The notes beneath the pieces were generated by a model, which was given only the letters and a program-made list of their open reading frames with translations, had not been told where the DNA came from and searched no databases. A DNA stretch of 64,000 nucleotides, from the NCBI GenBank assembly GCA_019155205.2, contig JAHNZQ020000049.1, positions 262,247-326,246 on the forward strand, read 5' to 3'. Position 1 is the stretch's first letter, and the number at the start of each line of letters is the position of its first letter. Source of the DNA: Gracilaria vermiculophylla (lineage: Eukaryota > Rhodophyta > Florideophyceae > Gracilariales > Gracilariaceae). Made by a program: the position numbers and the translations under genes. This document shows positions 55,269 through 64,000 of this stretch, piece after piece.

Positions 55269-57355
55269 CTACAGGTCACCGAACCGCGTTGAATACTCCG
55301 CCTCGAGTCGCGCTTTCGCTGTGCGCGCTTGGCTATCGAAGGACTCCGACAGGCTTTCTTTGAGGGTCGCCATAGAGGCTCGGTCTGTCCGGGCCTTGTG
55401 GAGCTCTAAGACCCAAGCACGCCCCTCGCGCACAGCCTCCCCAGGAGAAGCCGGAGCAGGACGGCCTGTCACCAGGCACGCCTGCACCAACTCCTGGAAA
55501 AAAGCCTCCAGAGCCCCAGAGCAGACTCCTCCCGACGGTGCACCCGATGCGGTTACCTCCGTTGACGGCGGAACAACCGCCACGGAGGGAGCTGCAGACA
55601 GCGGACCAGCTGAGACAGCAGCTCCCCGGCGGGAGTCCGCGGGTTCTGCAGTGGAGGACGGCAATGCCAAGGGCGGAGTCGGTGACGCCGGAGGTGATGG
55701 TGGTGAGGTAACTGGAACGCTTCGCAGGCGAGGCTGAGTACTCGGCGCCGGGACGCTCCGCAATCGGGGTTGCACCACTGGGGCCGAACGCACCGGGACG
55801 GGAGTAATCTCATCCTCTTCTATTGGAGACACGGCGGCGACCACTGCGGGAGCACTCGACTCCGCGGCGGGTGGTGAAGTTATCACCTCAGGAGGTGCGC
55901 CCATATCCTGGGACGGAGCCGGTAACCGACGGGGCGCATCAAACGCCAGACTCTCCATCAAAGGGTCGTAGTCGGGTACTCGACGCCGTGGCACCTGAGG
56001 AATCCGAGATGGCGACAGACGGGGAAAAGCAGGGTATGCGTGCCCGTCATCGTCTCCATTTGGACTCCTCACAATGGGGTAGAACGTGTCCTTGCCGTAG
56101 TCGTACCAGAGGAAACCCGGTGTGTCACTCCACGCCACTTGGAGGTTGTAATCCAACAGTGTCCCCGCTTCGGACTCGCTCCATGCGGTGCCCTTAACCA
56201 GGTTTTGGATATCAAAAAAGCGCAGGACCCGTATGATGGACGCCGACAAGGGGATCAAACGCCCGGCGGTCGGCTGATACGAAGAGTCTCAGTAGAGGCG
56301 GCCGTCGGGGCATCGGGTATAGGAAGTCACGCCTTCGTCCGCCGCTTAGAGGTACGCCATCAGGGTGCCGACCGCAAACTCTGTCGAGGCAACCAACATG
56401 ACTAACCGCCCTAGGGAGTCATGAGAATCCAGAACCTCAGAGGTATGATACGCGAAGGTTATGGGAAGCGCCACGCAGAGATGCGGGGAGACCCAATGGT
56501 CCCTCCAGGAGTCGTTCACCTTCAGGTAGTACTTCGGACGTTGCACGGAGGGCATATCATGGAATTCCGTGTTAAGCCATCCGTAGAAGTACCCGAATGC
56601 GGTGCGTACGCGAGTTTCGTCCGCGAGGTGCGTCCCCCATCGATGCCGAGTGAGCCAGTACGGTCGTATGGGGGATCGAAGGGCAGCACCGCAAGGGCGG
56701 AGCGTCCATCGGCAAGGCTTCCCGTTCTCTCCGCTCTCTGGTACGAGCTCTCCTTATGGGGCAGAACCTGGAGTCGCGCCTGGATCTCTCGTTCTTCAGC
56801 ACACCTCAGATAGGGAAGGTCACAATGTCCTACCGTGGTCGGAGCAATGTCACCATGTACTGGAGTGTGAAGCCAATGGACGCGGTATGAATCAACGCGG
56901 TTCCGCTTCTGGTCGTTCCATGCAATCTCCGGGACCGCGCGGAATCGCATCGCCTGCAGGTACGGCCCAAAATGGTGAATATAATCCTCCACGGGACACG
57001 GGAAACTCATGCGCCTATCGTGGAACGGGACGAACACCTGCGTGGCGCGATAATCGAAGTGTTCTCCTGGACGGAACGGTGCTCCGGTCGAGGTGTGATA
57101 CACCTCAGGATTGGAAGGGGATGTTGGCGCCGGAGTAGGAGAGGACATTCCGAAGGTGTATGAAGCGGGGTGAATGGCGACCGAACGCGTGGTTACACCT
57201 GAGGAGAGAGACCTGACACCACTAGGGGATCGGTTCGAAGCTATATGCACCACCGCGGCGGGAGCCGTATCGAGCCGCCATCGTGGAATCCGAGGCGAAG
57301 CCGGCTGACTGGCATCGGGCGAGTCATGGAGCACCATCGCGGGGCGCGCGCTCAT
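55269..57355 (-). pseudogene. Antisense accessory ORF of the large Ty3 family R element
   Basis: Read on the minus strand from ATG 57355 (MSARPAMVLHD). Open to about 56545, one frameshift, two in-frame stops (56346 and near 56290), then open to 55269, so about 690 codons. The N-terminal half has a structured look (VFVPFHDRRMSFPCPVEDYI, VGHCDLPYLRC) and distant similarity to the accessory ORFs at 45725 and 27905. The C-terminal third is Pro/Ala/Ser-rich (repeats of QPRLRSVP) and ends in a helical, probably coiled-coil segment (SLSESFDSQARTAKARLEAE). It lies between the pol stop and the 3' LTR, antisense to pol. Its size and recurrence argue for a real, recently decayed element gene. No known function. 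Confidence 0.65.
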
Positions 57356-57867
57356 ATCCAACGGAGAATGACGGAGGTGCGGACGAGAAACTTATGAGTT
57401 CGGCGCCTTCACGGAGATAGAATGAGCGGACGCGAAGAAGCAAGTGTTGCCAAAAGGAGTAACCTCAGAGGAGTCAGAGTGGCTAACGCCTCCAAGGGGT
57501 CGGTATCCTCGCGGGACTGACCCACGCTCCGTCCACGGAAGTTGCGCGCTTGCACCGCGCGCGGTGCGCCGGAGGATGCAGGCACTCGCGCTGCCGACTG
57601 GCGCAGCAGCACCGAAGGGTGACACCAAGAAGCAGCGGATGTAGCCGGGTGAAGGAGGAGCAGAGCCCATGAACGCCGCAAGGAGTGAAACGCGAGCCCG
57701 CGGCAACACGCCGCGCGGGAGAATGGAGAAGAGAAAGAACGCCTGAACGAGAGAACGGGCGAACCGCCGGAGGCCGCACGTGCCGCAACACCGATAGGAG
57801 CCACCCCAGGGATCAAGAAAGCGGAAGATGCACCTCGAGGACGTGGTGCAATTCTGGAAAGGGGGTA

Positions 57868-58522
57868 TGTAGTACAGTGGCTCCTACGGAAATAGGGTGG
57901 TTTGGCCTTGAGGTATAATATTCCTAAGGATGGCTTGTATTTTATTAGCTGGGCCATGTGGTGGATAATCCCGCCCGCGTGCGCTAGAGTATCCTTGAGG
58001 CACGGTAGAAGTATTATTTATTTTAGATAATCTATGCAGGTAATTAGTACAGTAGCGAGACCTGCCGAGGCGGGCTCCCGGCTTGATACTTAATCTGCCG
58101 GTTGAGCTCCACCTCTGGGGAAGTAAAGACAAGCACCTTTGAGTCTTCTTCTACTTTTCCGGTTGGAGTTTCTCGTCGATCTACGCAGGTTTCTAAGCCG
58201 CCGATCCCCAGGTCGCATCATAGCAGCGCTTGTAGGAGCATTGTCCGCCCAGTGAACCTCCCCCTCCGCTCGGTGTTTGCGGATCACTTTCAGAATTTTC
58301 CCGGGTCGCGACAGCGGATACCGGAGACCACCTTTAGGAATACGCGCCTTTGGAGTCAACAAAAACTCCTAACGGACGTTGTGCTTTACTACCTCGAGAG
58401 GAGGGCTGACAGTACCACAGATACCGGAGACCACCTTTAAGAACACGCACCTTTGGAGTCAACAAAAACTCCTAACGGACGTTATGCTCTACTACCTCGA
58501 AAGGAGGGCTGACAGTACCACA
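57868..58522 (+). repeat. 3' LTR of the large Ty3 family R element, with internal duplication
   Basis: 655 bp, TGTAGTACAGTGG to TACCACA. It is longer than the 5' LTR because the last 103 bp are duplicated in tandem (58317-58419 and 58420-58522). It contains the shared motif variant GCGCTAGAGTATCCTTGAGG at 57981. Confidence 0.85.
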
Positions 58523-58552
58523 TTGTTGGCTAAATTTTGCACATAGTCTATA

Positions 58553-59735
58553 CAGAATCGTTTCAAAAACATATGTACACCGTCTTCTTTCTAGTAAAAA
58601 TGGCTCGAGGACCTCCACTTTCAAAGCAACAAGAGATTCAAATCATAAAGTTACACGCCGAAAAATACTCCAACACTGCTATCACTAGAAAATGGAAGCG
58701 TTCTACGGTCACAATTTCTACTTTTCTAAAACGTTCGACTCTTTGAGGATTAAAATGGTCTCCAAGATGCCCTAAGAAGCTCAACCCAGCAAGAAAAAAA
58801 AAAGTAAAACAAAGTTGGGGAAAGGAAAAGTATGATGCAGAAAAAATTGGAATAAATCTCAATATCAACGTTTCTAAATCAGCTATATGGAGAAAGATAG
58901 AAAAAACAAATTATTTAAATATAAAACATTGAGAAAGTTGTAATTTCTCCAAAACAATCACAAACAAAAGAGAGTTGACTGGTGTGCTGGAAAAGTATAC
59001 TTGAAAAAAGAATGGGAAAAAAGTATTTTTACTGATGAAGAAAAGTTCAATTTAGATGGACCAGATTGCTACAAATATTATTGACACGATCTTTGTAAGG
59101 AACGTCATGAAATGTGTACCAGTCATTCAGGTGGAGGCTCTGTGATGATCTACGGAGGCATATTCAGAGAAGGTTTGTCTGAAATTGCATCAATTGATAC
59201 ATCCATAAACGCGAAAAAATATGACGAAGTTTTATACAATTATATGCTATCTTTTGAATTTTGTTTCCATAAAGAAAATTTCATTTAGCAGCAGGACAAT
59301 GCGCCTGTACACACTGCACCATTAACCAAAAATTGGCTATAGGAGTCAGAAGTTTCTGTTGCGCACTCAATAAATCTAAATCCAATCAAAAAAGTCTAGA
59401 AATTGCTGGCAAGGATGATTTATGCGCATGAAAGACAACTTCAGACAGTTTTTGAACTGAAGTATAAAACATTGCTGGAAATCTTTAACAGTTTTAACTG
59501 TAGAAAAGTACATCAATTCGATGCCAAATCGTTGCATTAGCGTTGTACAGCAAAAGGAATGCAAAATAAACTATTGAGCGTCGCGTGGTAAAAATTTGTT
59601 ACTGATGATCATATGTTTTTGAAACGGTTTTTTGACTCTACTTTTTTTCTGAAACCTATTTTTGTAGGCGTACTGTATACATTTGGTAGTTTTTTTAAAA
59701 TTTCACAGCATGTCGTATGTTTTTGAAACAGTCTG
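58553..59735 (+). mobile_element. Tc1/mariner-type DNA transposon, copy 2 (dead)
   Basis: Starts CAGAATCGTTTCAAAAACAT after TA (58551-58552) and ends with the inverted relative TTTTTGAAACAGTCTG before TA (59736-59737). Same family as 13787-14982. A second copy of the right end follows directly (59738-59770), giving a doubled terminus. Confidence 0.82.
58600..59530 (+). pseudogene. Tc1/mariner transposase pseudogene (copy 2)
   Basis: Begins at ATG 58600 (MARGPPLSKQQEI) with the helix-turn-helix region, then breaks at a stop at 58744. Later motifs are in other frames: VSKSAIWRK near 58870, FTDEEKF near 59030 (first Asp), QQDNAPVHTA near 59290 (second Asp), NPIKKV near 59380 where the third acidic residue is Lys. 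Many frame changes. It shares the Glu-to-Lys change with copy 1 at 13787-14982. Confidence 0.8.
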
Positions 59736-59737
59736 TA

Positions 59738-60180
59738 TCACAGCATGTCATGTTTTTGAAATAGTCTGTAAGTTGGCGGTTCAAAAGGGTTAAAAGAGGT
59801 CATTGCACAGGTCTTACAGCCCCTGACACAACAGGAAAGGTTCCGTGAGCTCCGTGAACGCGGGAAGCTCGCGAGCTCTTTGGATGTCCAGCGGGGTCGC
59901 ACGCGTGCGGAACGCGCGCGTAGGTATGCGCAAATGAGAAGTTCATGAGGTTCTTCAAGACATACATCGCAAGCACAGTTGTTTGTAATTGGCTGCATTT
60001 GTCTCTCAAAGATACACCGCTGTCGCACGTTTTCGCTCTGACGCTTTCTCTCTAACACGCCCTTTTTGAGCTGCCTCGTACTGATGGAAGGCCTCTTCCC
60101 GGAGCACCTTCACCGACCCGTTCGTTCGTCTTCAGCCCACCATTCGCCGTCACTTTCCGCTCTGTCCACCGCAATCCGCA
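59738..60180. other. Spacer and upstream region of the zinc-finger family genes
   Basis: Holds the extra transposon terminus (59738-59770). The last 120 bp resemble the sequence just upstream of the start at 61572, which indicates that the duplication giving the two paralogues included leader sequence. Confidence 0.4.
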
Positions 60181-60834
60181 ATGTCCGTCTCATCCCATCG
60201 GGCTTCGCCGTCACCATCTGCGCTTTCCACGCACGAGGGCTCCCGCGCATGGTGCCAGGACTGCGACGGCCGAGTGCCAGCTACTGAAGCAGCGCACCGT
60301 CAATCCGCCCACTGCCTCGAGCAGCCGCAAGAACAATTGCTGCGGCCACTGTCTACCCCGACCATGGTTTCTAATCGCCTGCATACTGCCTATTGTACGC
60401 CTCCTTCAGCTTCAAGCATGCCCCTTGCTGCTGCTGCTGCCGCAGCCACCTCTACCGCCGCCCTCGCGGACGGCTCGCGACGAACTACGCCTGCCGCGCC
60501 GGGGACTGCGATCGTAATCGATCCTGCGTTAGCGCCGTATCCCGCGTCTGCACCCGATCCCGCGTTTGCACCCGACCCTGCGTCCGGCGAGCAGCACGCC
60601 AACCTCTGCTTCATCGACGAAGTGCGTGCAATCGCTCGAGGATTCATCGTCCCTCCCCCCGACATTGAGCTGGAGTCAGAGCGCTCCAACCCGGGCTTCA
60701 TCGACAATATACGAGGAATCGCCACCGGCTCCCCCCCCGACATTGAGCACGGGTCGGAGCGCTCCAACGTATGCTTTATCGACGCGGTGCGTGACACCGC
60801 CATGGGAGTAAATAGTAATGCAAGCAACTTGTAG
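60181..60834 (+). CDS. Low-complexity protein, paralogue of the downstream C2H2 zinc-finger gene
   Basis: 217 residues from ATG 60181; the start aligns with 61572 of the next gene. The N-terminal 90 residues match that paralogue in layout: Ser/Pro-rich start, SRAWCQDCDGRVPATEAAHR, then STPTMVS, a polyalanine run (residues about 80-95), then DGSR. A Pro/Ala/Asp section follows. The C-terminus holds three copies of a unit of roughly 30 residues centred on CFIDEVRAIARG, GFIDNIRGIATG and CFIDAVRDTAMG, where the paralogue has one (CFIDEVRKFSRH). No zinc finger remains; DNA after the stop shows weak finger-like traces. The role is unknown. It could be a truncated or decaying member of the family. 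Confidence 0.55.
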   Translation: MSVSSHRASPSPSALSTHEGSRAWCQDCDGRVPATEAAHRQSAHCLEQPQEQLLRPLSTPTMVSNRLHTAYCTPPSASSMPLAAAAAAATSTAALADGSRRTTPAAPGTAIVIDPALAPYPASAPDPAFAPDPASGEQHANLCFIDEVRAIARGFIVPPPDIELESERSNPGFIDNIRGIATGSPPDIEHGSERSNVCFIDAVRDTAMGVNSNASNL

Positions 60835-60839
60835 CACGA

Positions 60840-61200
60840 GAACGCCACTTCTTTCCCGCACGGTATGGTGTGCCATGGCTGTCAGCAATGCGCCCGTTGT
60901 TGCTTTGCACTCCTTTGTCGTCGATAAAACTGTTGCAATTGCGTTAATCGTCATATGTGCTTGGTGTTTGCGCATCACAACGAGTTTCTCTAGGTCGCTA
61001 TTTGCCTCTCAACGAACCATTGGCTTCGTCTCCACATGCGCCACCATCTCAGTTGATAGCTGCGGTTTGTGTGGTTGCAAGGCACCGAATACCATGGATG
61101 CACTGTTTGCACGACTTTGCGCCCGTTGCCGCTTCCATCAGCGGGTAAGTTGTCATTCGCGATGTGATGGAGTATGGCAGTGTGTTTGCCGGCAGCTTCC
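60840..61200 (+). pseudogene. Possible decayed zinc-finger exon of the upstream paralogue
   Basis: A frame near 60860-60930 contains CHGCQQCARCCFALLC, alignable with the first finger of the downstream gene (CLHCSKSYAHRTSLLSH) if Tyr, His and Ser positions are changed to Cys or Arg. Stops follow. This is suggestive only. Confidence 0.25.
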
Positions 61201-61571
61201 ACCTTGAAAAACGCACGACTCATGTCACCGGCAGGGCTGCAGCTTTCTTGACTTTGATACATTGCATACAGCCGCACCACAGTTGATTGGCACCAAACAT
61301 CTTGCAGCGCCATCACAGCCACCACAATTCTAATAGATTGGAAGCATACAGCGCTGCTAAGATGTCCATGAATGACTGCATCCGCCTTGCATAACACTAG
61401 ATAAAGTACACTCGTTTGGCGCGTTCCGAGCGTTGCCAACTTCCTTCACCGCCCCATGGAAGCAGTCCCCGTGAGCGACGCAATTTCGACCGTATACCCT
61501 TATTCGCGTCGCTAGTCCGTCCGCTGCTCACCGCCTGCCGCCATTTGCCGCCCGGTCCGCCACGATCCGCC

Positions 61572-63665
61572 ATGCCCGCCCCGTCCCGTCCAGCCGCGCC
61601 GTCGCCGTCCGCGTCCCGCGCGCGTGAGGCTTCCAGCGTATGGTGCGTGTACCGCGACCGCCTGGTGCCGGCCTCCGAAGCCGCGCACCATTGCTCTGCG
61701 CCCCACCTCGAACGTTCACCTGAGCAATCGCCGCAGTCATCGCCAACCCCGACCATGGTTTCTAGCTTTCAGCGCATCGTTTCCTTCTCGCTTCCTTCTG
61801 CTTCGCCGCCGTCCTTCGCTGGTGCCGCCGCCGCCGCCGCTGCCCCCGCCGACGGCTCGCGCCTAACCACGTCCTGTGCGCCCGCGATTGCCCCTGCAAC
61901 CGATCACACATATGCACCGCGTTCTACGTACGCATCCCATCCCACGGCTGCGTCCGAGTTTGCGCCTGAGTATGCGCCCGCGATTGAGCCCGAGATTGAG
62001 CCCGAGATTGAGCCCGAGATTGAGCCCGAGATTGTGCCCGAGAGAGCGACCGGCCATGCCCCGCGCGCACTCCAAACCAGCAGCTGCTTCATCGACGAGG
62101 TTCGCAAATTCTCCAGGCACCTCACCTATTACGACAGCGACACGCAGTCCGAGAGCGCAACCTCGTCCCCGCTCGATACCGTGCGCCACGCCTGTCTGCA
62201 TTGCTCCAAGTCGTATGCACACCGCACCAGTCTTCTCAGTCACATCCGATCTATTCACGAAAGGCACCCCAGCCTGCTATGCCAGCTCTGCGGACAGCGC
62301 TTCCACAGCATTACAAAGAGGAACCAGCACATCGAAGGAGCTCACCAAAACTTGCAAAACGTCCGCTTTTCCTGTCGTTGGTGCGGAAGGGCCTACGCAT
62401 ACAAGGCGCGCGCCGTCAAGCACGAACAGCATTGTCAACGCCGCTTTCTCCTTCCATCGCAGCCGTCGCTCGCCTCTCAGCCGCCATCTGCTCCGCCCGC
62501 GCCTTCATCTCACCTGCCTTCAACGGTGCCCCCTTGGCCGCCCCACGCTCCGTTGTCGTCATTGCCGCCCTTGGCGCCGCCTCAGACGTCACCTGCCTCG
62601 CCTACGTCGCCAAAGCTGTCAACGACGCGTCCTCTACCACTGCATGCCCCGTCGTCGTCTTTGCCGCCCTCAGCGCCATCTCAACCACCATTTACTCTTC
62701 CTGCGCGCGCATCACATCAACTTTCCTCAATGCGCCTATTGCATGTGCAAGAGCCATTGCCTGTATCGCCGCTTCCACCTCTACCTCAATCGTCGTCTGC
62801 GCTTCTTGTTTGCTCATTGCAACGAATGCCTTCAAAGGGACCGTTGCAGCCACGTGCCTCGTATCCCCCGTTACCGTCATCGTTGCCATCACTGCACCGG
62901 TTGTCACCTGTGCCTGCTGCTTGTGCATCGCACCGTCTTTCATCCACGCGCACATTGCAGCTACAAGAGCCGTTGCCACCTTCGCAGCTTCCGACACCCC
63001 CTCAGCTGTCCTCTGCGCTTCCCGCTCGCGGTTTGCAACCAGTTTCGTCAACGCGCGCTATTCAGTCACACGCGCCGTTGCCTTCGTTGCTGCTTCCTCT
63101 ACCTCCTCAGTTGTCATCTGGACTTCCTGCTCGCACTCCGCACCGTGCTTCGTCGATGCGCCCGATGCGGCTTCGAGAGCCACTGCCTTCGTCTCCTCTT
63201 CTGCCACCGCCTCGTATGATATCTTCGCGTCTTGCTCGTGCAGCGCACCGGGCTACTCCGACACACCCCTCGCATCTACAAGCGCCACTGCCTTCGTCAC
63301 CGCTTCCACCCCCGCCTTATTCGTCATCAGCGCTTCCCTCTTGCGCACCACACCGGGCCACACCGATGTGCCCTTCGCAGCCACAAGCGCCGGTGCCTTC
63401 GTCGCCCCTTCCGCCGCCACCTCACATGTCACCTTTACTGGCTGTTGGCGCATCGCGTAGCGTTTCATCGATGCGCCCCTTGCGGCAAGAAGCCACGTTT
63501 TCTTCGTCGCTGTTTCCACAAGCGCCTCATATATCACCTAATGTGCGTGGCGGCGCATCGCACCACGTTTCATCAATGCGCCCGCTGCCTTTGCACGAGC
63601 CGTCTTCGACTTTGCCACTGCCGCCTTCGAACTACATGGCGCGTCCCCGCACTGATTGGCCCTGA
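61572..63665 (+). CDS. C2H2 zinc-finger protein with long Pro/Ser-rich repeat tail
   Basis: 697 residues from ATG 61572. The frame is open further upstream to 61416, but homology to the paralogue at 60181 starts here. Three C2H2 fingers lie at 208-229, 237-258 and 268-288: C-x2-C-x12-H-x4-H twice, then C-x2-C-x12-H-x2-H. They would bind nucleic acid, probably as a nuclear regulator. Before them are a polyalanine run, a five-fold IEPE repeat (about 136-157) and CFIDEVRKF. After them about 350 residues consist of some ten 35-residue repeats rich in Pro, Ser, Leu and Arg (pattern SSMRPL...PLPSSPLPPPP), almost certainly disordered. An intact frame through such a repeat suggests it is under selection. 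Confidence 0.75.
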   Translation: MPAPSRPAAPSPSASRAREASSVWCVYRDRLVPASEAAHHCSAPHLERSPEQSPQSSPTPTMVSSFQRIVSFSLPSASPPSFAGAAAAAAAPADGSRLTTSCAPAIAPATDHTYAPRSTYASHPTAASEFAPEYAPAIEPEIEPEIEPEIEPEIVPERATGHAPRALQTSSCFIDEVRKFSRHLTYYDSDTQSESATSSPLDTVRHACLHCSKSYAHRTSLLSHIRSIHERHPSLLCQLCGQRFHSITKRNQHIEGAHQNLQNVRFSCRWCGRAYAYKARAVKHEQHCQRRFLLPSQPSLASQPPSAPPAPSSHLPSTVPPWPPHAPLSSLPPLAPPQTSPASPTSPKLSTTRPLPLHAPSSSLPPSAPSQPPFTLPARASHQLSSMRLLHVQEPLPVSPLPPLPQSSSALLVCSLQRMPSKGPLQPRASYPPLPSSLPSLHRLSPVPAACASHRLSSTRTLQLQEPLPPSQLPTPPQLSSALPARGLQPVSSTRAIQSHAPLPSLLLPLPPQLSSGLPARTPHRASSMRPMRLREPLPSSPLLPPPRMISSRLARAAHRATPTHPSHLQAPLPSSPLPPPPYSSSALPSCAPHRATPMCPSQPQAPVPSSPLPPPPHMSPLLAVGASRSVSSMRPLRQEATFSSSLFPQAPHISPNVRGGASHHVSSMRPLPLHEPSSTLPLPPSNYMARPRTDWP
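61980..62040 (+). repeat. 12-bp tandem repeat within the zinc-finger gene
   Basis: Five units of ATTGAGCCCGAG, the last with a T change, coding for IEPE repeats. Confidence 0.85.
62618..63660 (+). repeat. 105-bp coding minisatellite
   Basis: About ten diverged units of 105 bp coding for 35 residues each. The period is a multiple of three and the frame is kept throughout. Confidence 0.8.
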
Positions 63666-64000
63666 TTTTGCAATACATGGTATTGTTGTCGATGTTGTTG
63701 CCATGCTCCCATATGGTCAACGCACATGGAATGGGCTTTGAGTGGTGCACTAGGTTTTGTGAGACGAAAGGAACAAGAGTTGCTGTGTGCGTGTATGTTC
63801 TTGCATGGAAAACGCTCGTAAGAGTCTGAACAGCTTTGTTCTCCTGAGAAATTTATGAAAGCGATCGTTTGACCATGATTCACTGTAAAAATAAGAAAAG
63901 CAACACGCCTGTTTGTACACCGTTCGCACTACACACACGCAGTAGGCCATCAAAGCTTCGGAACAAGAGGCATGCATTAAGTATCAGGTGGCTTACGATG
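63666..64000. other. 3' flank of the zinc-finger gene
   Basis: No gene or repeat recognised in the final 335 bp. Confidence 0.4.

Larger units (their letters stand above)
47395..58522 (+). mobile_element. Near-complete Ty3 chromodomain element, family R
   Basis: An 11.1-kb element bounded by LTRs at 47395-47947 and 57868-58522, both starting TGTAG and ending ACCACA. Order: LTR, gag, protease, reverse transcriptase, RNase H, integrase, chromodomain, antisense accessory ORF, purine tract (AAAGGGGG at 57858), LTR. Pol is unusually well preserved: only two in-frame TAG codons, a TRIM insertion and an assembly gap interrupt it. The 5-bp flanks (ACTAG and TTGTT) do not match, so one side may be rearranged. 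LTR divergence of a few percent by eye implies moderate age. Confidence 0.88.

Noticed and set aside
57409..57957. A 182-codon minus-strand frame
   Set aside because: Runs from GC-rich element DNA into the 3' LTR and does not align with the accessory ORF.
61876..63219. A 447-codon Arg/His/Cys-rich frame and a 419-codon frame at 62201-63460
   Set aside because: Alternative frames of the GC-rich zinc-finger gene and its minisatellite. Only the frame starting at 61572 has C2H2 fingers in register and homology to the paralogue.

Overview
This is a eukaryotic nuclear window made of a few intact, apparently intronless genes set in a dense, nested graveyard of transposable elements. Uninterrupted protein-coding ORFs of 0.4 to 3.2 kb with nearby TATA-like boxes, several chromodomain Ty3 elements, copia fragments and long AT-rich decayed spacers fit a multicellular red alga (Florideophyceae, Chondrus-like). 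That assignment is inference from gene architecture; no species marker such as rRNA is present. No tRNA gene, rRNA gene or CRISPR array was seen.

Layout. 0-3.8 kb: copia gag/protease fragments on both strands and a Ty3-like integrase scrap, hit by two copies of a 309-bp miniature LTR element (TRIM). 3.8-8.1 kb: AT-rich decayed DNA. 8.1-12.3 kb: two tandem, secreted GMC-type flavoprotein oxidoreductase genes on the minus strand. 13.8-15.0 kb: a dead Tc1/mariner copy. 17.9-30.9 kb: a stack of Ty3 elements: family Y LTR; family R LTR plus gag and an inverted R LTR; a long family X pol ending in a chromodomain, followed by an antisense accessory ORF and an LTR-like end; and a family Y integrase/chromodomain fragment broken by a 495-bp solo LTR. 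31-35 kb: sparse spacer. 35.1-38.3 kb: a large four-domain RNA-end-processing protein (MJ1316 domain, endonuclease/exonuclease/phosphatase, 2H phosphoesterase, poly(A)-polymerase-type nucleotidyltransferase). 38.4-44.6 kb: a region bracketed by two direct repeats and holding a small secreted Cys/Tyr/Lys-rich protein gene. 45.0-47.4 kb: another accessory-ORF fragment. 47.4-58.5 kb: a nearly complete 11.1-kb family R Ty3 chromodomain element with both LTRs, a 100-N assembly gap and a third TRIM insertion. 58.5-59.7 kb: second Tc1/mariner copy. 60.2-63.7 kb: two tandem paralogues of a low-complexity C2H2 zinc-finger family.

The likely functional host genes are the two GMC oxidoreductases, the RNA-repair-like fusion, the small secreted protein and the two zinc-finger-family genes. 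The strongest leads are the four-domain RNA end-processing fusion, the accessory ORF that recurs antisense to pol in separate Ty3 copies, and the TRIM family, whose primer-binding site matches the internal part of initiator tRNA-Met and whose interior contains a tRNA-like T-arm/B-box.
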